Shown here: positions 54,394-63,474 of the stretch, piece by piece
Position numbering within the stretch: position 1 is the stretch's first letter
Layout: every line of letters starts with the position of its first letter
Source: Bradyrhizobium barranii subsp. barranii
GTDB taxonomy: Bacteria > Pseudomonadota > Alphaproteobacteria > Rhizobiales > Xanthobacteraceae
NCBI RefSeq assembly: GCF_017565645.3
Contig: NZ_CP086136.1
Location: 4,199,501 to 4,263,500 of the forward strand
Direction of reading: 5' to 3'
DNA length: 64,000 bases
Translations under genes and position numbers: made by a program
Notes under the pieces: generated by a model
What the model saw: the letters and a program-made list of their open reading frames with translations, nothing else
Told to the model about the DNA's origin: nothing
The model's database searches: none

Positions 54394-55812
54394 ATGCCTG
54401 CCGCGAATCCCAAGCTCTCGCCGCTTGATCCGACAGCAGCCGCGCCGTTCTACCGGCAGATTTACGATCGGTTTCGCGACGCTATCGCCAGTGGAATGTT
54501 GAAGCCTGGTGACCGCATTCCGTCGGTACGGGCGTTGACCAAGGAATTGGGGCTGGCCAGAGGTACCATCGACACGGCTTATTCCTTGCTGGCCGCTGAA
54601 GGGTATATCGAGGCGCGCGGGCAGGCAGGAACCATTGTAAGCCCAGACCTTACGCCGCGAATATCCATTGCGAACCCGACGCCGCGGGCGGATCCCCGGA
54701 TGGACGCAGTCAGTTTTCGTCCGGATTCCATCCTGCCGTTCCAGATGGGTTTGCCTGCCCTGGATGCGTTTCCCCGGAAGATCTGGGCGCGCCTTGGCGC
54801 GCGCAGCGCGCGGGCCATGCAGCCTTCCGATATGATCCATCCCCCTGTGTCCGGCTTGCCTCCGCTGCGTGCTGAGATCGCGAGATACCTCCAGGTTTCC
54901 CGTGGGATCAACTGCACCCCGTCTCAGGTGTTCGTGACCTCGGGATACCGCCAAACCGTGGAGCTGGTCGGTCATGCCCTGCTGAAGGCGGGTGATCGCG
55001 TCTGGCTCGAAGACCCGGGATATCCGCCCACGCGAGAAATTTTCGAATATGTGCAGATCGAAGGCATCTCGGTGCCGGTCGATGCGGAAGGCATGGTCGT
55101 TTCCGATGCCGTCAAGCTCGCGCCCCGGGCGCGCGCAGCGGTGGTCACGCCTGCGCATCAGAGCCCGCTCTGCATGTCCCTGTCGTTACCTCGGCGTCTG
55201 GCGCTGTTGGACTGGGCCGCGCGAAACAAGGCATGGATCATCGAAGACGACTACGATGGCGAATACCGCTATGTCAGCCGCCCCCTCCCTGCATTGAAAA
55301 GCCTCGATCGTGACGGGCGGGTGCTCTATGCGGGTACCTTCAGCAAGGTACTTTTTCCAGGCATGCGGCTGGCCTATCTCGTCGTGCCGGAAGCGCAGGT
55401 CGAGCGGTTTGAGGAGGTCACCGAAAGCCTTTCAACTGGCTCTCCGGGGCTTACGCAAACCATCGTCACTTCATTCATCGCCGAAGGACATTTTGCGCGC
55501 CATATCCAGCGGATGCGGAGGCTCTATGCCGAGCGCCGCGCGGCAACCGCGGCGGGGCTGGAAAGCGTGCTGGGAAAAAATGTGCGAATAGATTTACAGC
55601 CGGGGGGCATGCACCTGATCTTGCGTCTGCGAGGCAACCGTTCAGATCGCCGGCTCGCTGCGAGCATGCGGGAACAAGGCCTGTACGCGGAGGCACTTAC
55701 GGATTGGACGAGGCGCAATGATGGGGCTTCCGCCCTTCTTTTGAACTTCACGAATATCGCCTCGCGGCGCACGGCCGAAAATTTCGGACGGCGCATTTTG
55801 GGATTGATGTGA
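54394..55812 (+). CDS. MocR/PdxR-type GntR regulator with aminotransferase domain
   Basis: A 472-residue fusion: an N-terminal GntR winged helix (FRDAIASGMLKPGDRIPSVR, LARGTIDTAYSLL) and a fold-type I aminotransferase domain. The PLP Lys is in YAGTFSKVLFPGMRLAYLVV, and EDDYDGEYRY and VFVTSGYRQTVEL are conserved. MocR proteins use PLP as effector. The start at 54394 matches the family; the frame continues upstream. It is divergent from azoR, which it may regulate. Confidence 0.88.
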   Translation: MPAANPKLSPLDPTAAAPFYRQIYDRFRDAIASGMLKPGDRIPSVRALTKELGLARGTIDTAYSLLAAEGYIEARGQAGTIVSPDLTPRISIANPTPRADPRMDAVSFRPDSILPFQMGLPALDAFPRKIWARLGARSARAMQPSDMIHPPVSGLPPLRAEIARYLQVSRGINCTPSQVFVTSGYRQTVELVGHALLKAGDRVWLEDPGYPPTREIFEYVQIEGISVPVDAEGMVVSDAVKLAPRARAAVVTPAHQSPLCMSLSLPRRLALLDWAARNKAWIIEDDYDGEYRYVSRPLPALKSLDRDGRVLYAGTFSKVLFPGMRLAYLVVPEAQVERFEEVTESLSTGSPGLTQTIVTSFIAEGHFARHIQRMRRLYAERRAATAAGLESVLGKNVRIDLQPGGMHLILRLRGNRSDRRLAASMREQGLYAEALTDWTRRNDGASALLLNFTNIASRRTAENFGRRILGLM

Positions 55813-55939
55813 CTGAAGCTCGAGCGTGATCTGCCGGATTATAGAAATCATGGCCCAGCTGCAAACGCCTATCATGGAGCTTCTTGAATAGGCCAAGATG
55901 CGAAACGATGGAATCCTTCAACCAGATGAGGATTCAATC

Positions 55940-56395
55940 ATGAACAAGCGCATCGATTACGCCAAGGCTTCACCGGAAGGCTTCAAGGCTTTTGGAGGGG
56001 TCTACGTCTATCTTCAAAAAAGCGGCCTTTCAAAGCAACTTGTCGATCTCGTGTATCTGCGGGTTTCGCAGATCAATGGCTGTGCCTACTGCATCGATAT
56101 GCACTCCCGCGACCTGCTCAAGTCTGGTGTCGCCGCGGACAAGCTCGTGCTGGTGCCTGTGTGGCGAGACGCGGGGGAAGTCTTTAGTGAGCGCGAACGC
56201 TCTGCGCTGGCCTGGACCGAAACCGTGACGAGGGTGGCCGAAACCGGCGTTCCCGATGCCGACTACGAGGCCGCCGCCGGCGAATTCAGCGACAAGGAAC
56301 TCGCTGACCTCACCTATGCCATCGGCTTGATGAGCGCGTTCAATCGATTGGGAATTTCGTTCCGCTCGATCCCCGCTGCCGCCAGTAAGGCTTGA
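55940..56395 (+). CDS. AhpD-like carboxymuconolactone decarboxylase family protein
   Basis: A 151-residue all-helical protein with the redox CxxC pair in INGCAYCIDMHSRDLL and the following His typical of AhpD-like alkylhydroperoxidases. AF-N-RL-GISFR at the C-terminus fits the group. It probably reduces peroxides with a disulfide partner. It follows the MocR regulator on the same strand, 127 bp away, and GAGGATTC precedes the ATG. Confidence 0.9.
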   Translation: MNKRIDYAKASPEGFKAFGGVYVYLQKSGLSKQLVDLVYLRVSQINGCAYCIDMHSRDLLKSGVAADKLVLVPVWRDAGEVFSERERSALAWTETVTRVAETGVPDADYEAAAGEFSDKELADLTYAIGLMSAFNRLGISFRSIPAAASKA

Positions 56396-56501
56396 GGCGC
56401 CCATCAGCAAGCATGTCGCGCATGGAATCCTCCATGCGCGTCCAGCCCCTCACAAGCGGCCCGGCGGTAACGCCCGGTGACCAGCGAATGGATTGACCCA
56501 C

Positions 56502-56822
56502 ATGGCATGGATGATATTGGCCTCCGCCGGCCTTCTCGAGATCGGATTCGCCTTCGGTATGAAGTGGTCCGCAGGCTTCACGCTGCTGATACCCGCGCTG
56601 TTTACGGCTGTCACCGGTTTGTCGAGTGTCTTTCTTCTCTCGCTGGCGCTCCGCACACTTCCCGTAGGAACGGGGTACGCGGTCTGGACCGGTATCGGTG
56701 CCGCGGGTACCGCCGTTCTGGGTATCGCAGTGCTGGGCGACTCTGCGTCGCCGGCGCGGATACTTTGCATTGCTTTGATTGTGGCCGGCGTGATTGGACT
56801 AAAGCTTGTCTCTGCAAACTGA
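56502..56822 (+). CDS. SMR-family (SugE-like) transporter
   Basis: A 106-residue small multidrug resistance protein with four membrane helices. MAWMILASAGLLEIGFAFGM carries the essential Glu in the first helix, and YAVWTGIGAAGTAVLGIAVL is the TM3 signature. The SugE/Gdx subgroup exports guanidinium; the sequence favours that type but does not prove it. A TTG at 56493 would add three residues. Confidence 0.87.
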   Translation: MAWMILASAGLLEIGFAFGMKWSAGFTLLIPALFTAVTGLSSVFLLSLALRTLPVGTGYAVWTGIGAAGTAVLGIAVLGDSASPARILCIALIVAGVIGLKLVSAN

Positions 56823-56869
56823 GGATGCCACTGACGCTCGGGTGCCCGTTTCGGCCTGACCGTTTGATG

Positions 56870-56923
56870 CTAAGGCGGATCCGGCGACCACCAACGCAGG
56901 GCGGCCGAGGTCAGAACGTTCAT
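56870..56923 (-). CDS. Possible 17-residue peptide with strong ribosome site
   Basis: A short frame, MNVLTSAALRWWSPDPP, preceded by AGAAGGAG. No gene follows it on this strand that it could lead, so it may be the decayed start of a lost gene rather than a working peptide. Confidence 0.2.
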   Translation of the reverse strand: MNVLTSAALRWWSPDPP

Positions 56924-57031
56924 GGCGTTCTCCTTCTGCAGCCGGAGATGGCGCAATCTTGCCGGCGGTCCGTCAGCGGCCAGCCCACCGGGCGCCGGAC
57001 AGTGTGCCGCGATGGGCTCCGACTTAGGCGG

Positions 57032-58261
57032 TTATTCCGGCACGACCAGAGCCTTGTTCGTGCGCAGCGCGCTCATCACCTTCGGATCGAGTTTGAGATG
57101 GGCTTGCACCAGTCCCGGCGGTGTTGCCGCCATCCAGGTATCGAGCGAGAAATCGATAAAGCGGTCACTCTTGAACGTCTCGAGAAATCGAAAGTTGGTC
57201 GAGCCGGTATTCTCGAGATAGTGGCCCATCGCCACCGGGACGTAACCAACGTCGCCGGCCTGCAGATCAAATGTGCGCGCCTGCCCCTGGCCGGCAAACA
57301 CACCCATGCGCGCCTGTCCCTCGATGACGTAGAGCCACTCGTCTCCGTTAGGGTGCCAGTGCACCTCGCGCAATCCGCCAGGTTCGAGTTCAACCAGGGC
57401 CGCTGCGGTCGTGGTGCTGATTGGAAACAAACGGGAATCGGTGATCCGCACCGTTCCGCCCTTCGTCTTGATGGGCACCTGCTCCATCATCCGCCAGGTG
57501 TAGCTCGTCTCCGACGCCTTTGCGCCCGATATGGCTTCCGATCCGAGCGGCCCCGGCAACGGGGCCAGGAAAATATAGCGCTCGCTTTCATCGGGAGTGT
57601 GGCCGAACAGTGAGGCAGGCACTCCGAAATTCTTGCCCAGCACATCGGTCGGTATGCGCTTGAACCAGTCGTTGAGCAGGAAGGTGTTGTCTTCGTCGAA
57701 ATCGCCATCGTCGAACACGAGAAGGAATTCGCAGCCGTCGGGGCCGAGGCCCTGGATCGAGTGCGGGGTTCCGCCCGGGAAGAACCAGAGATCTCCGACG
57801 CCGACGTCATCGACGAAATAGCGTCCCTCGGAATCGACGGCCGTCACGCGAGCCGTGCCATAGAGCATGTAGGCCCATTCTGACGCCTTATGCCAATGCA
57901 GCTCACGCACACCGCCCGCGTTCAGGCGCATATTCACGCCGGCCATGGACTTGGCAATGCCCAGCTCACGCTGCGTGACCTGGCGGGTCCAGCCGCCCGG
58001 CTCAAGCCGCATATGGGCGTCCGAGAACGAGAAGCGCAGGTTCGGCAAGGTGCCATGATCGGTCGACGGCGGAACCAGCAGATCCGGGTTCTGCCGATCC
58101 CGCATGAGATTGCGCGGACCGGGATCGGTGCCGCCGTGACCCGGTCGCTGTGGCTGAGGAATCGCGCCGTCCGCGGTTTGCGCGTGCGCCAGCCCAACGC
58201 TCGTTAGAAGACCTCCGGTAGCTGTCGCTGCCAACATATGGCGACGAGAAATGGAATCCAT
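57032..58261 (-). CDS. Tat-exported bicupin oxalate decarboxylase
   Basis: A 409-residue bicupin with a Tat signal (MDSISRRHMLAATATGGLLT, ending AHA). Each cupin has a Mn site: ELHWHKASEWAYML and EVHWHPNGDEWLYVIEGQ. The order and spacing fit oxalate decarboxylase, which turns oxalate into formate and CO2. The lid region after the first cupin reads DDGDFDEDNTFLL, where Bacillus OxdC has SENST; the key Glu is kept but neighbours differ. GGGAG precedes the ATG at 58261. Confidence 0.87.
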   Translation of the reverse strand: MDSISRRHMLAATATGGLLTSVGLAHAQTADGAIPQPQRPGHGGTDPGPRNLMRDRQNPDLLVPPSTDHGTLPNLRFSFSDAHMRLEPGGWTRQVTQRELGIAKSMAGVNMRLNAGGVRELHWHKASEWAYMLYGTARVTAVDSEGRYFVDDVGVGDLWFFPGGTPHSIQGLGPDGCEFLLVFDDGDFDEDNTFLLNDWFKRIPTDVLGKNFGVPASLFGHTPDESERYIFLAPLPGPLGSEAISGAKASETSYTWRMMEQVPIKTKGGTVRITDSRLFPISTTTAAALVELEPGGLREVHWHPNGDEWLYVIEGQARMGVFAGQGQARTFDLQAGDVGYVPVAMGHYLENTGSTNFRFLETFKSDRFIDFSLDTWMAATPPGLVQAHLKLDPKVMSALRTNKALVVPE

Positions 58262-58534
58262 GCTCGGTTCTCCCATGATTCCAGGCTACAATTCTTCTGC
58301 GCACGACACCTGCGCCTGACGTCTCCGAGCGTCGTCCGTTGGAAGCGGTTCAAACTATCAAAGCAGTACGCTTCGATATTTCTCGTTAGCACGAGTTCCT
58401 GCGGCTTCCGGCAGGGCGAGCGCCAACATTGGCACTGTCCGCCTCGATGCTTCGATAGCCGTATCGGTTTTCGGACCAGGCCGTGAACCCATACCCCCGC
58501 TGCGATCGACGAAAGACCCGGGATCACGATGCGG

Positions 58535-58760
58535 TGCTCTATGCTCGTGCGGGTGCCATCCACGATGTCTTTAGCGGACAGTTTGCTGACTTCACTAAGG
58601 ACGGCGAGGACAACAAAACGCTGTTCGCAAAGACCGGAAAATTGCCGATTCCGGTCTTGGCTATCGGTGGCGATCACTCCGTCGGCACATTGATGAACTC
58701 CGGCTTGGCCGATGTCGCGGGCGCCGCCAAGAATGCTGTCATAACCAATGCGGGCTTTTT
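58535..58760 (+). pseudogene. Alpha/beta hydrolase fragment
   Basis: A stretch reading YARAGAIHDVFSGQFADFTK, then DNKTLFAKTGKLPIPVLAIG and GLADVAGAAKNAVITNAG, as found in the C-terminal third of epoxide-hydrolase-type alpha/beta hydrolases before the catalytic His. No nucleophile region precedes it and the frame ends without the expected GHW(L)xEE. I take it for a remnant. Confidence 0.55.
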
Positions 58761-59727
58761 GCCTAATTGTCTCCGGAACTGCTTGAGGTCAGCTTTGGGT
58801 TAAAAGAAGTCCTCGGCTGAACGATCGGGCAGGTCAGCTATGGGCCAGAAGCGGACGACGAGACCGAGCGTCTTGGCATCCCCAAGGCCAACGATAAGCT
58901 CGAACTTCTCCGGTGGCTGCGTCCATCTGGGCTTGCCTTACGAACCCACTGACTACACGCTACCCAAATGAGCAGATTCCACGCCCGAGGTAAGGTCATG
59001 ATCGGCGCCACGGCACTCCGTGCGCTTATGCTGACTGCAGCTTTTTTCGCGGCGTTGTCGCCGGCCACCTGCCTTGGCGAAAACAGCAACCGCTTGCCGG
59101 CCAAGGCTACAAAGGAGCTACCACCCGAGTTGCTCTCGCTGCTCCGACAAAAGAAGATGCCAAAATACTCGCCTATCCTTGTGCGCGTCTTCAAGCAAGA
59201 GGCGGAGCTCGAAGTCTGGAAACAGGACACCACCGGCCTCTTCAAAATCCTCAAGGTGTACCCGATCTGTCGGTGGTCGGGGGATCTCGGGCCGAAACTG
59301 AAGGAGGGTGACCGTCAGGCTCCAGAGGGTTCTATACGATTACTCCCGAGCTGATGAATCCCAACTCCGATTACCATCTCGCGATCAACGTCGGCTTTCC
59401 CAACAGCTTCGACAAGGCAAACAATCGCGACGGCAGCTTACTCATGATCCATGGCGACTGCTCATCGAGCGGTTGCTATGCCATGACCGACGAACAGATA
59501 AGCGAGATCTATTCGCTAGCGCGGGACTCCCTCGGCGGCCGACCGTCCTTTCAGGTCCAGGCTTATCCATTCCGCCTGACGCCGGCAAACCTGGCGCAGC
59601 ATCGAAATAGCCCGAACCTCTCCTTCTGGAAAATGCTCAAAGTCGGCAACGATCACTTCGAGACGACGCATCTCGAACCTAAGGTGGACGTGTGCAATCG
59701 ACGCTATGTGTTCGATGCGCAAGCTCC

Positions 59728-59735
59728 ACCAAATT
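59728..59735. repeat. Left target-site duplication of the IS66 element
   Basis: ACCAAATT immediately before the GTAAGCG end of the element; the same eight bases follow the right end at 62351-62358. Confidence 0.95.
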
Positions 59736-59833
59736 GTAAGCGGAGCTTTTCTCCCATTTGATTGACTGGTTTCGCTTCGGCTTTCGCTCTGCGATCCTTG
59801 GCTTGTCAGAGAGCCGAGAGGAGACTGAAGGCG

Positions 59834-60232
59834 ATGGAACAATCGGGGGAGGAAGCCGAAGCTGATGGCTTTGTGGGGAAGCTTACGCGCCGGACGCGTT
59901 CTGGAGGCCGGTTATGGTCTGCGGAGATCAAGGGGCGCGCTGTTTTCGAGAGCATGAAGCCCGACGCCCGGGTATGTGATGTCGCACGGCGTTATGGTGT
60001 GAAGGCCCAGCAGTTGACGACGTGGCGCAGATTGGCGCGTGCTGGCCGGCTCGCATTGGTCACGGACGACGCGGCGGATTTCGTGTCGATCGAGCTGAGC
60101 GATCCAGTGGCGTCAGGCAAGAGCGAGGGGCCCGTCGAGATTACGATTGGCAAGGTTTCGGTCCGCCTGGATGCGGACGTGTCGGCGGTGCGGATCGCGG
60201 AGATCGTGACTGCGATCGAGCGCGGCGCATGA
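59834..60232 (+). CDS. tnpA: IS66 accessory protein TnpA
   Basis: A 132-residue TnpA of IS66 elements. The HTH is RVCDVARRYGVKAQQLTTWR followed by RLARAGRLAL; the C-terminal half has ITIGKVSVRLDADVSAVRIA. It probably binds DNA to aid transposition. Its stop overlaps the tnpB start (ATGA at 60229-60232). Confidence 0.9.
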   Translation: MEQSGEEAEADGFVGKLTRRTRSGGRLWSAEIKGRAVFESMKPDARVCDVARRYGVKAQQLTTWRRLARAGRLALVTDDAADFVSIELSDPVASGKSEGPVEITIGKVSVRLDADVSAVRIAEIVTAIERGA

Positions 60233-60600
60233 TCATTCCGGCGCAGGGACTGCGGATTGTGCTTGCTGTGCGTCCTGTTGACTTCCGGTGCGGGCACGAC
60301 GCGCTGGCCGGTCTTGTGCAAAACACGCTTGGGCTCGATCCGCATTCGGGCCTGATCGTGGTTTTTCGTTCGAAGCGCGCCGACCGGCTGAAGATTTTGC
60401 TATGGGACGGCACGGGCCTCGTTTTGGTCTACAAGCGCCTTGGCCGCGATGGTCGTTTCGAGTGGCCGCAGATCAGCGACGGCGTCATGCATCTGACGCG
60501 CGAACTGGAAGCGAGTGGGCGAACGGATTGTCGCGACGACGCCAGCTGCGGCGAACTGACTCAGACCCGACAACCTGTTTCGCGCGGGGCTTTGGGATGA
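60229..60600 (+). CDS. tnpB: IS66 TnpB, C-terminus altered by a frameshift
   Basis: A 123-residue protein that matches TnpB (Orf34-like) through ILLWDGTGLVLVYKRLGRDG and VMHLTRELEA. After about residue 93 the frame reads SGRTDCRDDASC and ends at 60600, unlike the family. The usual ending (ERIVATTPAAAN then TGA) is present in another frame just after 60512, so a short deletion seems to have occurred there. TnpB is required by IS66 elements, so this copy may be defective. Confidence 0.75.
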   Translation: MIIPAQGLRIVLAVRPVDFRCGHDALAGLVQNTLGLDPHSGLIVVFRSKRADRLKILLWDGTGLVLVYKRLGRDGRFEWPQISDGVMHLTRELEASGRTDCRDDASCGELTQTRQPVSRGALG

Positions 60601-60612
60601 TAGCTTGCGGAT

Positions 60613-62238
60613 GTGCCGCCGTCCCCCATTGATCCCGCCCGTCTTGCAGCGCTGCCCGCCGATTTGCGCGCGCTCTTCCGCGCGCAGGAAGCGATGATTG
60701 AAGCCGAGCGTCGTCGCGCAGACGATGAATGCTCGGCGCGCCTTCATGTCGAGAGTGAACTGGCTGCGTCCAAAGAGAGCGTCGAACGCCTCGAACTGCT
60801 CGTGAAGGAGTACGAGCGCGCACGTTTCGGTAAACGCTCGGAGAAGTTCAATCCCGATCAGATGCAACTGGTTCTCGAGGACATCGAGATTGCCATCGCC
60901 GAAGTCCAGGAACGCCAGGACGATCGTGCGCGCCGCGCCGGCACGGCGCCGTCCAGCCGCCGGACCAGGCGCGCTGCCCGTGCCTTTCCCGCGCACCTGC
61001 CGCGCATCGAGCAGGTGATCGAACCCGAGAACCTCGAGTGTCCCTGCGGCTGCGGCCGGATGGTCCAGATCGGCGAGGATCGCTCCCGCCGTCTCGATGT
61101 CATGGCCGCCCAGTATCGTGTGATCGAGACGGTGCGACCGCGCTACGCCTGCGCAAAGGGCTGCACCGGTGTTGCTCAGGCGCCGGCGCCCGCCCATCTC
61201 GTGGAGGGTGGCATCCCCACCGAGGCGCTGCTGGCGCAGGTGGCGGTCGCCAAGTTCAGCGAGCACATGCCACTCTATCGTCAGTCGCAGGTTCTGGCTC
61301 GGCATGGCATCTTCATCGATCGCGCCGTTCTGGCAGACTGGATGGGAACGGTCGCCTTCCACCTCGCGCCGCTGGTCGAGCGCATGAGCGTCGTGATGAA
61401 GCAATCGGGCCGCTTGTTCATAGACGAGACCAGGGCGCCTGTGCTCGATCCGGGCCGGGGCCGAACGAAGACCGGCTATCTGTGGGCTGTCCTGCGCGAC
61501 GATCGCGGCCACGGCGGCGCTGATCCACCAATCGTGGTCTACCACTACGCGCCAGGACGCGGTGGTGACCATGCTGAGCGCATCCTCGAGGGCTTCGACG
61601 GCATCCTTCAGGTCGACGGATACCAGGGCTATCATCGGCTCGCACGGCCCAAGCGCAAAGGCGGCGTGCCGCTGCGGCTGGCCGCATGTTGGTCCCACTC
61701 AAGGCGCAAGATCATCGCAGCGACTCCGAAAGCCGGCTCACCCATCGCCGAAGCCGTTCTCGCGCGCATCGCCGCACTCTATGCGATCGAGAAGGAGATC
61801 CGTGGCGCCGACGCCCCGGCTCGGCAAACGACCCGTAACGAGCGATCACGGCCGCTCGTCGCTGAACTCGAGAGGTTTCTGCGCGAGCAAGCCGCTCGCC
61901 TGTCGCCGGGCAGCGAGATGGGCAAGGCGATCGCCTATCTCCTGAACCATTGGGATGGCCTCACCTTGTTTCTCGACGATGGTTGCGTTGAGATGGACAC
62001 CAATCCCGTCGAAAATCAAATCAGGCCGCTGACTCTGACGCGTAAAAATAGTTTATTTGCTGGTCACGACGAAGGTGGTCGTTCATGGGCGCGCATAGCT
62101 TCGCTCATCGCCACCTGCAAAATCAACAGCGTGGAGCCCTACGTCTGGATGAAAGCGACGCTCAAAGCGATCGCAACCGGTCACCCGCAGTCCCGGATCG
62201 ACGAGCTCCTGCCCTGGTCGTTCGGCCGCACCTCGTAA
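60613..62238 (+). CDS. tnpC: IS66 transposase TnpC
   Basis: A 541-residue IS66 transposase. Features in order: an N-terminal coiled-coil with ELLVKEYERARFGKRSEKFN, a Cys4-type zinc motif (CPCGCGRM and YACAKGC), the HMPLYRQSQVLARHGIFIDR segment, the DDE residues (Asp in FIDETRAP, Asp in LQVDGYQGY, Glu in TNPVENQIRPLTL), and the C-terminal SWARIASLIATCKIN. The start is a GTG. Full length and intact. Confidence 0.93.
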   Translation: MPPSPIDPARLAALPADLRALFRAQEAMIEAERRRADDECSARLHVESELAASKESVERLELLVKEYERARFGKRSEKFNPDQMQLVLEDIEIAIAEVQERQDDRARRAGTAPSSRRTRRAARAFPAHLPRIEQVIEPENLECPCGCGRMVQIGEDRSRRLDVMAAQYRVIETVRPRYACAKGCTGVAQAPAPAHLVEGGIPTEALLAQVAVAKFSEHMPLYRQSQVLARHGIFIDRAVLADWMGTVAFHLAPLVERMSVVMKQSGRLFIDETRAPVLDPGRGRTKTGYLWAVLRDDRGHGGADPPIVVYHYAPGRGGDHAERILEGFDGILQVDGYQGYHRLARPKRKGGVPLRLAACWSHSRRKIIAATPKAGSPIAEAVLARIAALYAIEKEIRGADAPARQTTRNERSRPLVAELERFLREQAARLSPGSEMGKAIAYLLNHWDGLTLFLDDGCVEMDTNPVENQIRPLTLTRKNSLFAGHDEGGRSWARIASLIATCKINSVEPYVWMKATLKAIATGHPQSRIDELLPWSFGRTS

Positions 62239-62350
62239 TTCTCCGTCGTTGCCGCCTCCATACCCCCCGCCAACGATTTGCAAACACGTTGATCAACAGA
62301 CTGCAATCCCCACGCCAAACCTTTGCGAGTGGGACGCGAACGTCGCTTAC

Positions 62351-62358
62351 ACCAAATT
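62351..62358. repeat. Right target-site duplication of the IS66 element
   Basis: ACCAAATT directly after the right end of the element; the partner of 59728-59735. Confidence 0.95.
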
Positions 62359-62427
62359 CGCCGTATCCTCTCGTGTTCAGTCCCACCGATAAATGCCCCG
62401 CGTTTTGGTCCGGATTGGGCAGGAAGC

Positions 62428-63411
62428 ATGAGCAGGGCTCTGACCAGCTTCGTCATGGATCCCAAGAACTATCTGCATTTATGGGACCCATCGACCATGG
62501 TGAATGCCTTCAGGGATTCTATGTCGCTCTGGTTCCCTCAACAGAAGTTCACGATCCCGGACGACGGAGACATCAACAGATGGATCCTTAATCAGGTTCT
62601 GGCACCCAATCCCTTCGTTCGCTATCTCACGTCAATGATGTACTTGTCCCATGTCACTGGACTCTCCAAGATCAACTATCCGAATAGCCAGTTCATGAAG
62701 AGCATTAAGTTCGAAGCGCTCAAAGAGCCTGGAAAGCCCGTCATATTTCACAACGCCTGGAATCTTGATGACCATAAGCTCGCGTTGTTTTCCAACCGAC
62801 CAATGATCCAGCAAGCCGACAAGAAAGAGTACAAAGGGCCAATCAGCGCGTCCAGCCTATGTGCGTGCTCAGCTCTTCCCTTTATCGAAGAAACGGTAGA
62901 GATCGACGAGGTTACATACTGCGAAGGAGCGCTGGTCGACACCGTCAACTTCGAGAGCTTGCTCCTGGAGCACCATAACCCACCGGACGATACGCTGGAC
63001 GAAGTATGGGTCAGCAGGATCGTTGATTCAAAGCAGGTCCGCAAACCGAAAGACCTTCATGATGCCCTGGCGAATCTCTGTCAGTTATTCGCAGCGACCG
63101 TTGGCGAAGATGACGTCAGGATCTTCAAATATCACGTGCAGTACGACGAACCCAAATGGGAAGGCATAATCGTCGAGATCCAGGTGCCGGGGCACATCAA
63201 TTTCAAATGGAATCACAGCAACCTCTATAACGGGCGAGTGTTGGGAAGAGCCGCTGCGGAACAAGCAATCAAGAGGTATCACGCACATGCAGACCTCGAC
63301 CCGCATGAAGGGCCACACTTCATAAATGAGCATCCAGAGAAGAACGACAAGGAGGGATGGCAAAAGGTGAAAGATACGTATCGTAGATGCCAAGAGCGAG
63401 CGGATGCCTAG
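62428..63411 (+). pseudogene. Patatin-like phospholipase, 5'-truncated
   Basis: A 327-residue frame that resembles the second half of a patatin-family protein: ISASSLCACSALPFIEETVE and a following YCEGALVDTVNFESLLLEHH, equivalent to the catalytic Asp loop (Y-x-D-G-G). No GGGxxG or GxSxG motif precedes it, so the nucleophile half is missing. In the Asp loop the pattern is CEGALVD, so the usual Asp may be Glu. A ribosome-like AGGAAG lies before the ATG, so it could still be translated. The base composition is less GC-rich than its neighbours. Confidence 0.5.
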
Positions 63412-63474
63412 TGCCAAAGGCAAGTAGCTCTGCGACCGCTGAACCAGACTCCAATATCTGTGATCCAGGCAAAA

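Larger units (their letters stand above)
59736..62350. mobile_element. IS66-family insertion sequence, 2615 bp
   Basis: The ends start GTAAGCG on both sides (left GTAAGCGGAGCTTTTCTCCC, right in complement GTAAGCGACGTTCGCGTCCC), as in the IS66 family, and the flanks are a perfect 8-bp duplication, ACCAAATT. It carries tnpA, tnpB and tnpC in order. tnpB has an altered C-terminus, so the copy may be impaired. Confidence 0.95.
58998..62591 (+). pseudogene. L,D-transpeptidase (YafK-like) gene, frameshifted and split by IS66
   Basis: Three parts of one gene. The 5' part (58998 to about 59330) has a signal peptide (MIGATALRALMLTAAFFAAL) and LVRVFKQEAELEVWKQDTTG. The middle part, one base shifted, continues TITPELMNPNSDYHLAINVG and the YkuD active site MIHGDCSSSGC. 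The 3' part, after the IS66 element at 62359, reads SPYPLVFSPTDKCPAF. GAGGGTTCTAT at about 59326-59336 lacks one T of the expected GGTTTCTAT. The 8-bp duplication shows the IS66 insertion in the reading frame. The last residues beyond KCPAF may be chance. Confidence 0.85.

Noticed and set aside
60400..61698. A 432-codon minus-strand frame in IS66
   Set aside because: It is the antisense of tnpB and tnpC, both recognised by family motifs.
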